The notes under the pieces are model-generated. The model saw nothing but the letters and a program-made list of their open reading frames with translations, was not told the DNA's origin and did not search any database. Of a stretch of DNA of 64,000 bases, positions 35,641 to 43,706 are shown piece after piece; within the stretch, counting starts at the first letter, position 1; each line of letters begins with the position of its first letter. The DNA comes from UKL13-3 sp943369665 (GTDB taxonomy: Bacteria > Bacteroidota > Bacteroidia > UKL13-3), in the NCBI GenBank assembly GCA_943369665.1, contig CALRNX020000008.1, positions 122,254-186,253 on the forward strand. Direction: 5' to 3'. The translations under genes and the position numbers were made by a program.

Positions 35641-35670
35641 TTGCAACGCTTAACCTTTTACATATCTTTG
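35641..35670 (+). promoter_or_regulatory. Promoter of tRNA-Leu
   Basis: TTG (35641-35643), a 19-bp spacer and TATCTTTG (35663-35670), an exact match to the consensus and spacing, 49 bp before the mature tRNA. Confidence 0.8.
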
Positions 35671-35719
35671 CCACCCATTTGCCAGCGGAACAATTGAGCG
35701 ATCGATTGTAACTCTAAAT

Positions 35720-35799
35720 GCCCAGATGGCGGAATTGGTAGACGCGCTAGTCTCAAACACTAGTGGGAGACCGTGCCGGTTCGACCCCGGCTCTGGGTA
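35720..35799 (+). tRNA. tRNA-Leu (CAA)
   Basis: A class II tRNA with a long variable arm. Acceptor GCCCAGA (35720-35726) pairs with TCTGGGT (35792-35798, G-U at the first pair). The anticodon stem CTAGT/ACTAG surrounds loop CTCAAAC with anticodon CAA; the T-arm is GCCGG-TTCGACC-CCGGC. The discriminator is A. CCA is not encoded. It marks the left edge of the accessory region. Confidence 0.95.
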
Positions 35800-35806
35800 C
35801 TGTTCT

Positions 35807-35841
35807 GAAAAGCCCTTGAAATTCAAGGGCTTTTCTTTTTT
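35807..35841 (+). terminator. Terminator of tRNA-Leu
   Basis: A perfect 13-bp stem (35807-35819 with 35823-35835) followed by T5. Confidence 0.92.
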
Positions 35842-35950
35842 ATCCCAAGCGGAATATTCTAGCTATAATACCTCTAATATTTTATCCGTATTGGATTCAG
35901 AACGGGTTCTATCTTTATATGATGAGGGTTAAATTAACGGATTGGCACTT

Positions 35951-36060
35951 GGCGTAGTAACGGATTTCGGAGCACAAAACGGTTAATACACCAGAAAGTT
36001 GATGTGAGGTAGAATATTGAATTAACCACATCATCCGCTATTGTGCCAAACGCCTGTTAC
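35951..36060. other. Structured intergenic element (imperfect long hairpin)
   Basis: Three nested pairings: GTAAC/GTTAC (35957-35961 with 36056-36060), GCACAA/TTGTGC (35972-35977 with 36041-36046) and GGTTAAT/ATTAACC (35981-35987 with 36021-36027), enclosing a 33-nt loop. The size and nesting recall an integron attC site or a folded mobile-element end, but the canonical attC core GTTRRRY is not clear. Confidence 0.45.
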
Positions 36061-36064
36061 CTGC
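36037..36064 (-). repeat. Left copy of an imperfect inverted repeat around the lipoprotein gene
   Basis: Read on the minus strand, outward from the gene, this stretch shares AGGTAACA, a GCG/TTTG core and GCACAATAGC with the plus-strand sequence at 36720-36752, allowing a small gap. It overlaps the structured element. Confidence 0.45.
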
Positions 36065-36073
36065 TGCCGTTCT

Positions 36074-36700
36074 TTATTGTCTTGCGAAAATGTTGTCAGT
36101 ATTGGCATATACTATTTTTACTTTTTTCTCTTTCTCAAGTTTTCTATTTTCTTGTACGAAATGAATTAGTCGCTTGCTCTGTCTTCCCATAAATCTATTC
36201 CAAAAAACAATTACAATATAGTCATAACTGTCAACAGAAAGTTTTGAAGTCTGTGATAGTGGTTTTAAATATTTTATTTGTGTTTCAAGGGAAACAATAC
36301 TATCAATTGGCGCTTGTTGCTTAGGGGGAAAAGTTGTCATTATTTCATTTCCGTCCCATTTTAAATTTGGAAAACCGCCAGCATAACAATTCACTTGAAA
36401 TGACTTTAAATATCCTAAACTGTCATAGTAAAGGGCTTGTAAAGGCTGGTAATGATTTTTAATTTGTGATTTGTATCTAGTTGTATCAAGTGAAAACAAA
36501 TAGGAAAAATAGGCTGTGTCAAGTTCGTAACTGTCAGCGGTTGGAATATTGTACATTTGGGAATAACGAGCAATTGTTTTTTCATCAATAGCCTTTGTTT
36601 TTTTCATTCCATAAATTCCTGTGAAAACAGAAGTGCAACTTGTCAGTCCAAATATGAATGTCAAAGCAAGAAATGTAAATATTGTTAAATGTCTTTTCAT
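36074..36700 (-). CDS. Lone lipoprotein, unknown function (accessory)
   Basis: 209 aa from ATG 36700. The lipoprotein signal is clear (FLALTFIFGLTSCTS, lipobox LTSC). The mature part has IARYSQMYNIPTADSYELD, a Tyr/Ser-rich centre and VVFWNRFMGRQSKRLIHFV, with a single-domain, thioredoxin-like feel toward the end (YIVIVFWNRF...), but no CxxC. I do not recognise the family. It is the only minus-strand gene between 30240 and 42049 and is bracketed by inverted repeats, so it looks like an inserted cassette. Confidence 0.75.
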   Translation of the reverse strand: MKRHLTIFTFLALTFIFGLTSCTSVFTGIYGMKKTKAIDEKTIARYSQMYNIPTADSYELDTAYFSYLFSLDTTRYKSQIKNHYQPLQALYYDSLGYLKSFQVNCYAGGFPNLKWDGNEIMTTFPPKQQAPIDSIVSLETQIKYLKPLSQTSKLSVDSYDYIVIVFWNRFMGRQSKRLIHFVQENRKLEKEKKVKIVYANTDNIFARQ

Positions 36701-36719
36701 TGTCTGGTCTTTTACGGTT

Positions 36720-36752
36720 GTAGGTAGCATTCCGCGGCTTTGCACAGTTAGC
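36720..36752 (+). repeat. Right copy of the imperfect inverted repeat
   Basis: It pairs with 36037-36064 in inverted orientation: AGGTAGCA, a GCGG/TTTG core and GCACAGTTAGC. It lies just upstream of the lipoprotein start codon. Confidence 0.45.
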
Positions 36753-36754
36753 AA

Positions 36755-37266
36755 GTGTGGAACGAAAATCTGTCAACCAAGATAAAAAAAATGCGAAGAA
36801 AATGATGAGGCTAATAAATTAATGACACTTGCGTTGAGACCCCCATTTACGCGAACGTCTCGTTCGTGTGGCTTGGGCTGCTATATCTTAAAACCTATCA
36901 ATACTTTGGGTTGCTCAATAGTAGTATTTAATAGGTATCATTTACGCTTTTACACAACAAAGCCCAACCCGTTTTACATATGGTTGGGCTTTATGTTTTA
37001 TTGCTTACCGTTCGACAATTATTGCCGCGTGGGTGGTTGCCTATTCACTTTATCTCTCCTATCATCTTCACCCGAATGTGACATTCGCGTGAGCTTTGTG
37101 ATGGCCATGTTCAAGAGAGGAGTGGGACTTTTTTTCACCAATTCATAAGTATTAACTTTACTACGCTTAAATCCAAAGCGAGCATAACCATCAGCCATAC
37201 AACACATTACCTGCTTTACCAAAATCCAGTGAATATTTGCACCAATTTTGCACAATCATAATCCAT
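36755..37266. other. Relic-like intergenic stretch with no supportable gene
   Basis: About 500 bp with short open frames on both strands that have no signal, motif or start context. It contains a 6-bp hairpin (36852-36857 with 36861-36866) and a terminator-like hairpin at 36959-36992 that does not follow any gene. It may be the eroded remains of an older insertion. Confidence 0.5.
36959..36992. terminator. Orphan terminator-like hairpin
   Basis: A perfect 11-bp stem (36959-36969 with 36982-36992), GC-rich core, 12-nt loop, AAA and TTT flanks. No gene ends nearby on either strand. Confidence 0.55.
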
Positions 37267-37338
37267 ATGATAGGTTATAGTCTTTTAGCAGTTGCAGTTA
37301 TTATTGTAGGAATATTTTACTACATAAAACGAAAATAA
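37267..37338 (+). CDS. Possible 23-aa single-pass membrane miniprotein
   Basis: A short frame with one hydrophobic helix (SLLAVAVIIVGIFYY) ending in the basic tail IKRK, a layout typical of small bacterial membrane proteins. There is no clear ribosome site. It sits between relic DNA and the lipocalin gene. It could be chance. Confidence 0.35.
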   Translation: MIGYSLLAVAVIIVGIFYYIKRK

Positions 37339-37466
37339 TATGTGGTCAGGATGATCTAAATGGGTATATTTTATCCATTTGTTGTTTTCTTTTCTCGTAA
37401 AAATGTGTCTTACCTTTACAATAACGGATTTGAAAATTATGGCACCTATTTTCACAAAACTTAAAC

Positions 37467-37994
37467 ATGAAAACATTAAGCATTTTGATCATTTTGGGAG
37501 CTCTTACCGGGTGGCCTTGGGTATTCAACTCGGATAAAATTGATGTTATCAAAAACTTCAATTCGACCAAGTACCTCGGGAAATGGTATGAAATTGCGCG
37601 GCTCGATTATAAATGGGAAAAGAACCTCAATAATGTTACCGCATTTTACAGTCTGAAAGAAAACGGGATGATCAGTGTCCACAACAAAGGTTTTGACCAC
37701 ACAACTCAAAAATGGAAAGATGCTACTGGCAAGGCCAAATTTGCAGGAGACAAAAATGAGGGTAAACTAAAAGTTTCCTTTTTCGGACCTTTTTATGCTG
37801 ATTACAATATTATAGCCCTCGATACCGATTACAACTATGCGTTGGTTATCGGAAACAATACCGATTATATGTGGATCCTATCCCGGAAAACAAGTATCCC
37901 CGAGGATATAAAAGCACAATTCATGGCAAAGGCGAAAGAGCTTGGCATCGAAACAGAAAAGCTGGTATGGGTTGAACATAATGTAAAAGAATAA
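37467..37994 (+). CDS. Lipocalin (Blc-like)
   Basis: A 175-aa eight-strand barrel of the bacterial lipocalin family. The first signature KYLGKWYEIARLDYKWEK is clear, followed by NVTAFYSLKENG, GKAKFAGDKNEGKLKVSFFGPF (in part), DYNYALVIGNN and YMWILSRK. A hydrophobic N-terminal segment (SILIILGALTGWPWVF) acts as signal, but there is no lipobox cysteine, unlike E. coli Blc, so it is probably a soluble periplasmic or secreted form. It may carry lysolipids or other hydrophobic ligands in the envelope. Confidence 0.93.
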   Translation: MKTLSILIILGALTGWPWVFNSDKIDVIKNFNSTKYLGKWYEIARLDYKWEKNLNNVTAFYSLKENGMISVHNKGFDHTTQKWKDATGKAKFAGDKNEGKLKVSFFGPFYADYNIIALDTDYNYALVIGNNTDYMWILSRKTSIPEDIKAQFMAKAKELGIETEKLVWVEHNVKE

Positions 37995-38294
37995 CCAGGA
38001 ATCCTCCACTTACATATCTGAATCCTCTACTTTTACTCCCCCATATTTTATTGAGAACCCTCAACAGAAATGTTGGGGCTTTTTTTCTTGAAAAACCTCA
38101 TCATTCCAAGACATATAAACAGATGATCCAGGGAGTTAATACGGTTATTCCTTAGCTCTAGAAAATAAAACTAGCACTTCGGAAAGTAAATATGATTTCC
38201 CCTACCTAAAAACAGATTTTAGTAGCATAAACAAACTCATACCTGACACAAATGCCTCTTACTACTTTATCTAACCTAATAACTTTCCTATAAT
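37995..38294. other. 300-bp intergenic gap before the envelope cluster
   Basis: Apart from the lipocalin terminator at 38058-38086 I see nothing: no frame of note and no clear TTG-TAnnTTTG promoter, although the AT-rich second half presumably carries the promoter of the cluster that starts at 38295. Confidence 0.5.
38058..38086 (+). terminator. Terminator of the lipocalin gene
   Basis: A stem of about 7 bp (38058-38065 with 38072-38078, one wobble) with a 6-nt loop, followed by a long T-run. Confidence 0.65.
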
Positions 38295-39158
38295 ATGGAT
38301 ATCCCCTTCAAACCAGACTTTCAACCTACAAGCCAAACTTTAAGAAAATGGTTATCAACTCGAAAAACACCTATAAATTTTAATGGAATCCAAATCCCTG
38401 CCTATTTTAGTGATACTGGAAATTCTGCCGATTCAAATTGGTTTTGGATTGCAGTAATTGGCGAAGTAACAGGCATCATAATGACATTTTACGGAGGCTT
38501 TAGAAACGGAGGGGTATTTATTTGGCTCGCTATGTTGGGCATACTTGCTTTCGTATTCTGTGATTTCTTTTTTGCTGTTCTACTTCATCGAAAAAAGGCG
38601 GTTGAATGTGAACTCAAATCAAGACGGTTCATTATAGGTGATTCCAACAAACCTGAAATCGTTAAGATTCAGAAAGAGTTAGAGCAAGGAAAGCTATTGG
38701 ATTTTTTCTTGCAAGTTGGAATCATTTTTATTGGACTATTTAAAACTATCGCTATAGTACTTCTAGGAGTATTTAATAACATTACTTTATATGTACCTTT
38801 TTTAATAATTTACCTTATTGTCAGTTATATACACCTTAAGCATACTGGTTATTTCTTTGCATACTTATCAACCGAAAAAGGGATTCAGGACGATTTTAAG
38901 AAATTCGCAGAAGGGGAAAACTTAGCCAAATCATCAACACATTCTATTTCATTTAATACAAGACTGAATGGTCATATGAAACATGGTAGTCATGAAATAG
39001 TATTTGACAGAGAAGAAAATGGTGAGTTCAAATATGACATTCATATCAAAGGTGTATTAACGGATGAAGACATCATTTTCCTACTGAATGCACAAAACCA
39101 ATCAGACAAACTTATCCTCTTCAAGGAGATGAGAGATATCCAACTCTCTAATTTTTAA
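38295..39158 (+). CDS. Four-TM membrane protein, first gene of unknown envelope cluster
   Basis: 287 aa, family not recognised. A cytoplasmic N-terminal part (about 1-45) precedes two TM pairs (WIAVIGEVTGIIMTFYGGF with FIWLAMLGILAFVFCDFFFA, then FFLQVGIIFIGLFKTIAIVLL with VPFLIIYLIVSYIHL). A soluble C-terminal domain of about 90 residues follows, rich in charged residues (HEIVFDREENGEFKYDIHI). No enzyme motif is visible. It starts a same-strand set of four genes with gaps of 10 nt or less. Base composition is lower in GC than the flanking genes. Confidence 0.78.
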   Translation: MDIPFKPDFQPTSQTLRKWLSTRKTPINFNGIQIPAYFSDTGNSADSNWFWIAVIGEVTGIIMTFYGGFRNGGVFIWLAMLGILAFVFCDFFFAVLLHRKKAVECELKSRRFIIGDSNKPEIVKIQKELEQGKLLDFFLQVGIIFIGLFKTIAIVLLGVFNNITLYVPFLIIYLIVSYIHLKHTGYFFAYLSTEKGIQDDFKKFAEGENLAKSSTHSISFNTRLNGHMKHGSHEIVFDREENGEFKYDIHIKGVLTDEDIIFLLNAQNQSDKLILFKEMRDIQLSNF

Positions 39159-39168
39159 GAAACGGTTT

Positions 39169-40155
39169 ATGAAAGAAAAAATCAATATCTGTTTTGTCTC
39201 CATAATTTGGACCTGCGTTTTTTGTTGTGCAAGTTGTATAGAAAAATCTGCTCATCAGTTTAATATCAACATACGTGTTGCAAATGCCTTAGAACTAAAT
39301 TCAGGTAAACCGCTCCCAAAAACACTACAACAAATTGCCAATTATATAGAGCTGGATGAACAAACCGTTTGTTTCCCTGTAATTACCATTTCTAGACTAG
39401 ATACGGCTGTAGCAGAACAACCATTGGACGTTCCATTAAACTCACTAAATGATTTTAGAAAATCGATCAACTTGTTATCTCCACTGAATTTGATGAGTGA
39501 TTTTAATGAGAATATTTCAAAAATAGTTGTCCCAGAAATCCTATCTTTAGAAACCCGTAAACAATTTGATAGCCTTGACTTAGCCAATGATAATCCAGAA
39601 GCAATTTGGATCAATATTCATGACACCTCAACATTATTCTTAGAAACGATATCAAATCTACTAAAAAAGAATAATGACAATATTGAAATAATCTTATACT
39701 ACTCTCCTCCTCCTAAAAAACATCTCCCTCCGAACCCACCGACAGTCATAAGAAAGTCTCGTACAACAAAGACGCCCCAAAAAAGCTCTTCAAATTTCAC
39801 CGACTTAGCATCACCTTGTGAATTCGACATTATAACATTTGATTTAAATGGAGGAGAAATATCATGCATCACAAATTCAAAATCTGACAATTTAAAATAC
39901 GTGCTCTACATTGCGACCGATCGCCTTTTTAATAATAGTAATACAGTCTTAGCCCTAACTCTTAATAACAATAGATTTGGCAAAACTCTAAATGACCAAA
40001 TCAAGCTAAAATCTATTCAGCAATATGCAAATTTATACGCCAAAATGTATGTGACTTGTGGAGGAGAAGGTAAATACACTAATGTTATTGGGCCACTAAG
40101 TAATTCATGCATTTCAAGTGGTGATTGTATTTTAATGTATAGAAAACTTAACTAA
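39169..40155 (+). CDS. Secreted or lipid-anchored protein, unknown, second gene of cluster
   Basis: 328 aa with a hydrophobic export signal ending in cysteines (IIWTCVFCCASCIE); the last Cys is a plausible but atypical lipidation site (CASC). The first half is a mixed alpha/beta domain (TLFLETISNLLKKNNDNIEIILYY). A proline-rich hinge (SPPPKKHLPPNPPTV) leads to a beta-rich second half with paired Cys, similar in style to fibronectin-like modules (YVLYIATDRLFNN). Not recognised. Its TAA shares a base with the next ATG (TAATG at 40153-40157), so translation is coupled. Confidence 0.75.
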   Translation: MKEKINICFVSIIWTCVFCCASCIEKSAHQFNINIRVANALELNSGKPLPKTLQQIANYIELDEQTVCFPVITISRLDTAVAEQPLDVPLNSLNDFRKSINLLSPLNLMSDFNENISKIVVPEILSLETRKQFDSLDLANDNPEAIWINIHDTSTLFLETISNLLKKNNDNIEIILYYSPPPKKHLPPNPPTVIRKSRTTKTPQKSSSNFTDLASPCEFDIITFDLNGGEISCITNSKSDNLKYVLYIATDRLFNNSNTVLALTLNNNRFGKTLNDQIKLKSIQQYANLYAKMYVTCGGEGKYTNVIGPLSNSCISSGDCILMYRKLN

Positions 40156-40697
40156 TGAAACCATTATCGATAACTTTTTTGCCCCTAATAATTGCTTTTT
40201 ATATGAGCAGTTGCGTCAGCTCCCAAAATTCTTCCAATCAATCCGGAAAAGGGAATATTACCTCAATTAATCTATGTGATTCAATACTTAAAAAATTAAT
40301 CTCAAGTAGATTCGAATTTACTCCACATTTAAAAAACTTGGACTCAAGATACAAACAGTTTTCTGTTAAGATAAACGGCACAAAAGATGTTTACCAAATT
40401 AAATGGACCCATATTAAAGGAGTTAGTGAATATAATTTGTTTATGAATGCAATTGAATTTAAATGTTTAGTTGGCTCTCCCAACTGTGAATTACTTGGAG
40501 ACGAAATTGTATATAGCATAGATCAAGTAGAACTAGGAAATAAATGTTTAGAAAAAGGATATAGCCAAAGCCAAAACCTGTTTGACTGTATTTACCAAAA
40601 TGGATGGAATGTTAAAGTAAGGGCTAAAGTGTGTTATGTTTATGGAGACTTCAGTGAAGTTGCCCAAAACATCTCATTTCAATGCGGGGCCAAGTAA
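40155..40697 (+). CDS. Lipoprotein with fibronectin-like domain, third gene of cluster
   Basis: 180 aa. The lipoprotein signal is clear (LIIAFYMSSCVSS, lipobox MSSC). The mature part has one beta-sandwich-like domain with FSVKINGTKDVYQIKWTHIK and VSEYNLFM, the W...Y pattern common in fibronectin type III-like surface modules, and four to six Cys that could form disulfides. Function unknown. It is coupled to the gene before by TAATG and ends 2 nt before the next start. Confidence 0.75.
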   Translation: MKPLSITFLPLIIAFYMSSCVSSQNSSNQSGKGNITSINLCDSILKKLISSRFEFTPHLKNLDSRYKQFSVKINGTKDVYQIKWTHIKGVSEYNLFMNAIEFKCLVGSPNCELLGDEIVYSIDQVELGNKCLEKGYSQSQNLFDCIYQNGWNVKVRAKVCYVYGDFSEVAQNISFQCGAK

Positions 40698-40699
40698 AT

Positions 40700-42049
40700 A
40701 TGAAAGTACTTTATTACAGCTTAATACTCCTTCCATTAATACTTAATTTTGGTAAAACCCATGGCCAAGACAGAATTAGTATTATTCAATTTACAAATTG
40801 CGCTGATGTGCAAACAATAAACATTGATTCTATATTCAGAGAATTGCCAGAAGATGATAAAATTACTTTTATAATATTTAGAGCAGAATCTACTCATACA
40901 AATGGGGACCCAATGATCACCCCTTTATTAGGACATTTAACTGACTTAGATACTTCCACATGTAGGATAATATCATATGAACTCAAAAACACAGCTGGGG
41001 CCAATAACTGTTTGTTTAGATATTCTACATCTAAAGGTGTCGATCAATCTAAAGGAGTACCTCCCACCTTATTTATTACCTCAAAAAACAAGGATGTATT
41101 CAACTATTTAAAAGGTCGATTTCAGCTAAAACCTTATAGTCAGAATGCTTCTTTACTAATCAATCCGGAATTAATATCATCAGATTCCACTTTCTACAAC
41201 AGAGTCAATAAAGTTGTCGTCAACTATAATAATCTGGTTTACGAATCAAAATTTTTTATTGCAAAAAAAAATAGCGATCATGAACAACTATTAAAGTCTA
41301 ACCATAAAGAATTGCTCATTGGAATAACCGGAGGAATAGGCACTTTTAGAGAACAGTTATTAGTTAGGCAAACATTAGCTGGTCCCGCCAAACAATCATT
41401 CTCAGATAATCCCTCTTCATATTACCTTTCTGTTTCTGGAAAGTATTTTTTGAACCAAAATATATTTATTAAAGGTACAATTGATCTAAATTACTTCATT
41501 ACAGATTTAAATTGTGATTTTATCAATCAATATCCGATATCAAATAATGTAACCAAAAATCAACCCTATTCTGTACTTCCCAATTTTCAACAAGCCATTT
41601 CAAGAACAATGATAGGCGCATTTTCAGCTTCATTAGGATATAAATATCTTTATAAGTTGAAAGCAAAAACCTACCCGTTAAACATAGATATAGGTTTCGG
41701 ATTAGGAAAGATGTTAATTGGAAATAGCAACTCTTCTTTTCACATTCAAAGAAATGATAAGTCGATATATTCCGCTGCCCTTTATGGAGATTACTCTGAC
41801 AGATTCTCTTGTTATGCTGTTTCCAATCCCAACATCGAACTACCAATTTCTAATGGGTTAAATTTAAACTTGGGTTTTGTTGGAATGTTAGGAGTAAGCT
41901 ATATGAATAAAAACAGTCATTACCAGTTAATTTCTGATAGTTTCAAATTTGGGACATTTGAAGCTTCGAATAATAGCATTCGTTTCCAAAATATTATGTT
42001 CACATTGGGGTTAACAAAAACAATTAACCTTCCTAAAAGAGATAAGTAG
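40700..42049 (+). CDS. Outer-membrane barrel-like protein, fourth gene of cluster
   Basis: 449 aa from ATG 40700, which gives a clean signal peptide (VLYYSLILLPLILNFGKTHGQ); an earlier ATG at 40682 lies inside the previous gene. Residues of about 25-170 form a soluble alpha/beta domain (KITFIIFRAEST). The last 250 residues alternate polar and aromatic residues in strands (SYYLSVSGKYFLNQNIFIKG, FSASLGYKYLYKL, IDIGFGLGKML, FTLGLTKTI), as in small outer-membrane barrels. Not recognised. Together the cluster could span inner membrane, periplasm and outer membrane. Confidence 0.78.
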   Translation: MKVLYYSLILLPLILNFGKTHGQDRISIIQFTNCADVQTINIDSIFRELPEDDKITFIIFRAESTHTNGDPMITPLLGHLTDLDTSTCRIISYELKNTAGANNCLFRYSTSKGVDQSKGVPPTLFITSKNKDVFNYLKGRFQLKPYSQNASLLINPELISSDSTFYNRVNKVVVNYNNLVYESKFFIAKKNSDHEQLLKSNHKELLIGITGGIGTFREQLLVRQTLAGPAKQSFSDNPSSYYLSVSGKYFLNQNIFIKGTIDLNYFITDLNCDFINQYPISNNVTKNQPYSVLPNFQQAISRTMIGAFSASLGYKYLYKLKAKTYPLNIDIGFGLGKMLIGNSNSSFHIQRNDKSIYSAALYGDYSDRFSCYAVSNPNIELPISNGLNLNLGFVGMLGVSYMNKNSHYQLISDSFKFGTFEASNNSIRFQNIMFTLGLTKTINLPKRDK

Positions 42050-42137
42050 AAATAATGTTACCCAGCCAACATTACACATCTGTAATAAAAAAATCCCCAA
42101 TTAAACAACTGAGGATTTTTAAACTAATTAAATCATC

Positions 42138-43706
42138 TTACCTCACCTCCAATGTCAATGAGGACGGTAACGTTACTCTTCCCGAGGGACCATCTACACG
42201 CACCTGTGCAAGGATTACCCTGTCGCCCGACCTGGCATTGCGGAATACATTTCTGAGTTCAGGAGTAATAGCCGTACCATATCCTCTGTATGGTTTGGCA
42301 ACATCCCCTTTCGGTATATAAATAATCGTATACTCTGCGGGAGTATATTGCACATTTTGGTAAATAAAATCTTTCAAAGGAGTCATCACGTATTGTGTTG
42401 CTGCCAATTGACCTGCCGAAACAGTACCACTGGCATCAATCGAACCAAGCGCTGGAAGAGGCTTAGGAACCTGGCGCACACGGTATTTTTGTTTCCCCAT
42501 TTCTTTCATTCTGCCCTGCTCATCCCTCACCGAAGCTGTTATTGTAATTTCCCTTCCTACCGATTGATCTACTTTAACCAGGTAGTTGCCACGGGTAGGA
42601 CCGGGAACCAATGTTCCTCCGGTTGTGGAAAGTTTTATATCGGCAGCAGCGTATCCCGGAACCGATACCGAAATCGGATTATCAAGACCGATATAGACCA
42701 CATTCAATTCCGTGGCTGAAATAACGGCCATTGGTCTCAATGCAGTATATTTTTGTTTGAACGGAAAAGTAGCTATTTCTCCATTCGGTTTGCGGGTGGT
42801 GATTTCCCCTGAATATTCAAACTCGCCTTCCGATCTTGGATTGACCTTATACCTGCCAACACCATTTTCCACAGGAATGGTTCTACCGTCAACTTTAATC
42901 GAGGCTTCCTGCTTTGAACTTGATGCAGCCACAAAAATTTCTGCCGAATACTCGCTTCCCAGCGTCACATAATTCGTATTGGCTATCACTTTCGGTTCGA
43001 GTTGATCTACAATAAAATCGGACCCAACAATTCCTTCCTTCAAAATATCCAGGACCTGTGCTTCTGTGCTTCGAACATCATTTTGGATTTCGGTTAACAA
43101 CGTTACCACCGCAGCAGCCGGGGTTTGTTCAAACATCACCGATTCCCATTTTTTGGTCTCCCCGTTTTCGGTAAAATCAGTTGTGTAAAGATCTGTTTTC
43201 ACCCTAGTCTGATCATCAGGTTTAAGCAATGCAAGCATTTGCTCTCTCGTATCATTAATTTTTTTTCTTACCTCTTCCCCTTTTTTATTATTGATCATCA
43301 GGTTGGCATGTTGTTCCACATTATCGGCCTGCACCACTTCTTCATCATCTGTTTGACCATTTCCGTTTGAATCTTCCTTTCTTCCGGCAGCACCCTTCAC
43401 AATTTCATCCTTTACTTCATCCAGGTATTTTACAGTACCTCCCGCTATTTCCCTTACTTTATGCGCACGCTGCTGGATCGCTTTCGCATTGGCATCACTA
43501 CCAAATTCAGAACAATATTTATCAATAGCCGAAAGCACTGCCGTATTTCTGTTCTCGATGCTTGAAGCCGATTTATCGAGTCCTACTTCAACAAGGTGAA
43601 ATGCCTTCAAAATTTCTGCCGACACATTTAGTGCAAGCATTGCTGTGAGCACCAAATACATCATGTTAATCATCTTTTGCCGTGGTGATAGATCTGTGTT
43701 TGCCAT
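42138..43706 (-). CDS. gldM: GldM, T9SS/gliding motor component
   Basis: 522 aa, the normal size of GldM/PorM, which with GldL forms the proton-driven inner-membrane motor of the type IX system and reaches through the periplasm. The N-terminal start SPRQKMINMMYLVLTAMLALNVS (quoted in part) contains the single TM helix and the family signature; long helical and beta domains follow, ending in GPSGRVTLPSSLTLEVR. In most genomes gldM sits in gldKLMN; here no gldL or gldN adjoins it, so this copy is either relocated or a paralogue. Confidence 0.92.
   Translation of the reverse strand: MANTDLSPRQKMINMMYLVLTAMLALNVSAEILKAFHLVEVGLDKSASSIENRNTAVLSAIDKYCSEFGSDANAKAIQQRAHKVREIAGGTVKYLDEVKDEIVKGAAGRKEDSNGNGQTDDEEVVQADNVEQHANLMINNKKGEEVRKKINDTREQMLALLKPDDQTRVKTDLYTTDFTENGETKKWESVMFEQTPAAAVVTLLTEIQNDVRSTEAQVLDILKEGIVGSDFIVDQLEPKVIANTNYVTLGSEYSAEIFVAASSSKQEASIKVDGRTIPVENGVGRYKVNPRSEGEFEYSGEITTRKPNGEIATFPFKQKYTALRPMAVISATELNVVYIGLDNPISVSVPGYAAADIKLSTTGGTLVPGPTRGNYLVKVDQSVGREITITASVRDEQGRMKEMGKQKYRVRQVPKPLPALGSIDASGTVSAGQLAATQYVMTPLKDFIYQNVQYTPAEYTIIYIPKGDVAKPYRGYGTAITPELRNVFRNARSGDRVILAQVRVDGPSGRVTLPSSLTLEVR

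Noticed and set aside
35726..35932. 68-codon frame starting inside tRNA-Leu
   Set aside because: Runs through the tRNA and its terminator; an artefact of an open frame.
36822..37148. 108-codon plus-strand frame in the relic region
   Set aside because: No signal, motif or plausible start context; crosses an 11-bp terminator-like hairpin; composition like the surrounding non-coding DNA.
37019..37255. 78-codon minus-strand frame in the same region
   Set aside because: Low-complexity basic peptide with no family resemblance; no ribosome site; could be a remnant but cannot be supported as a gene.
42088..42118. Terminator of gldM
   Set aside because: Only an 8-bp AT-rich stem with a 16-nt loop; possible, but not better than chance in this AT-rich stretch.
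42055..42321. 88-codon plus-strand frame
   Set aside because: Mostly antisense to the gldM C-terminal coding region; no independent evidence.
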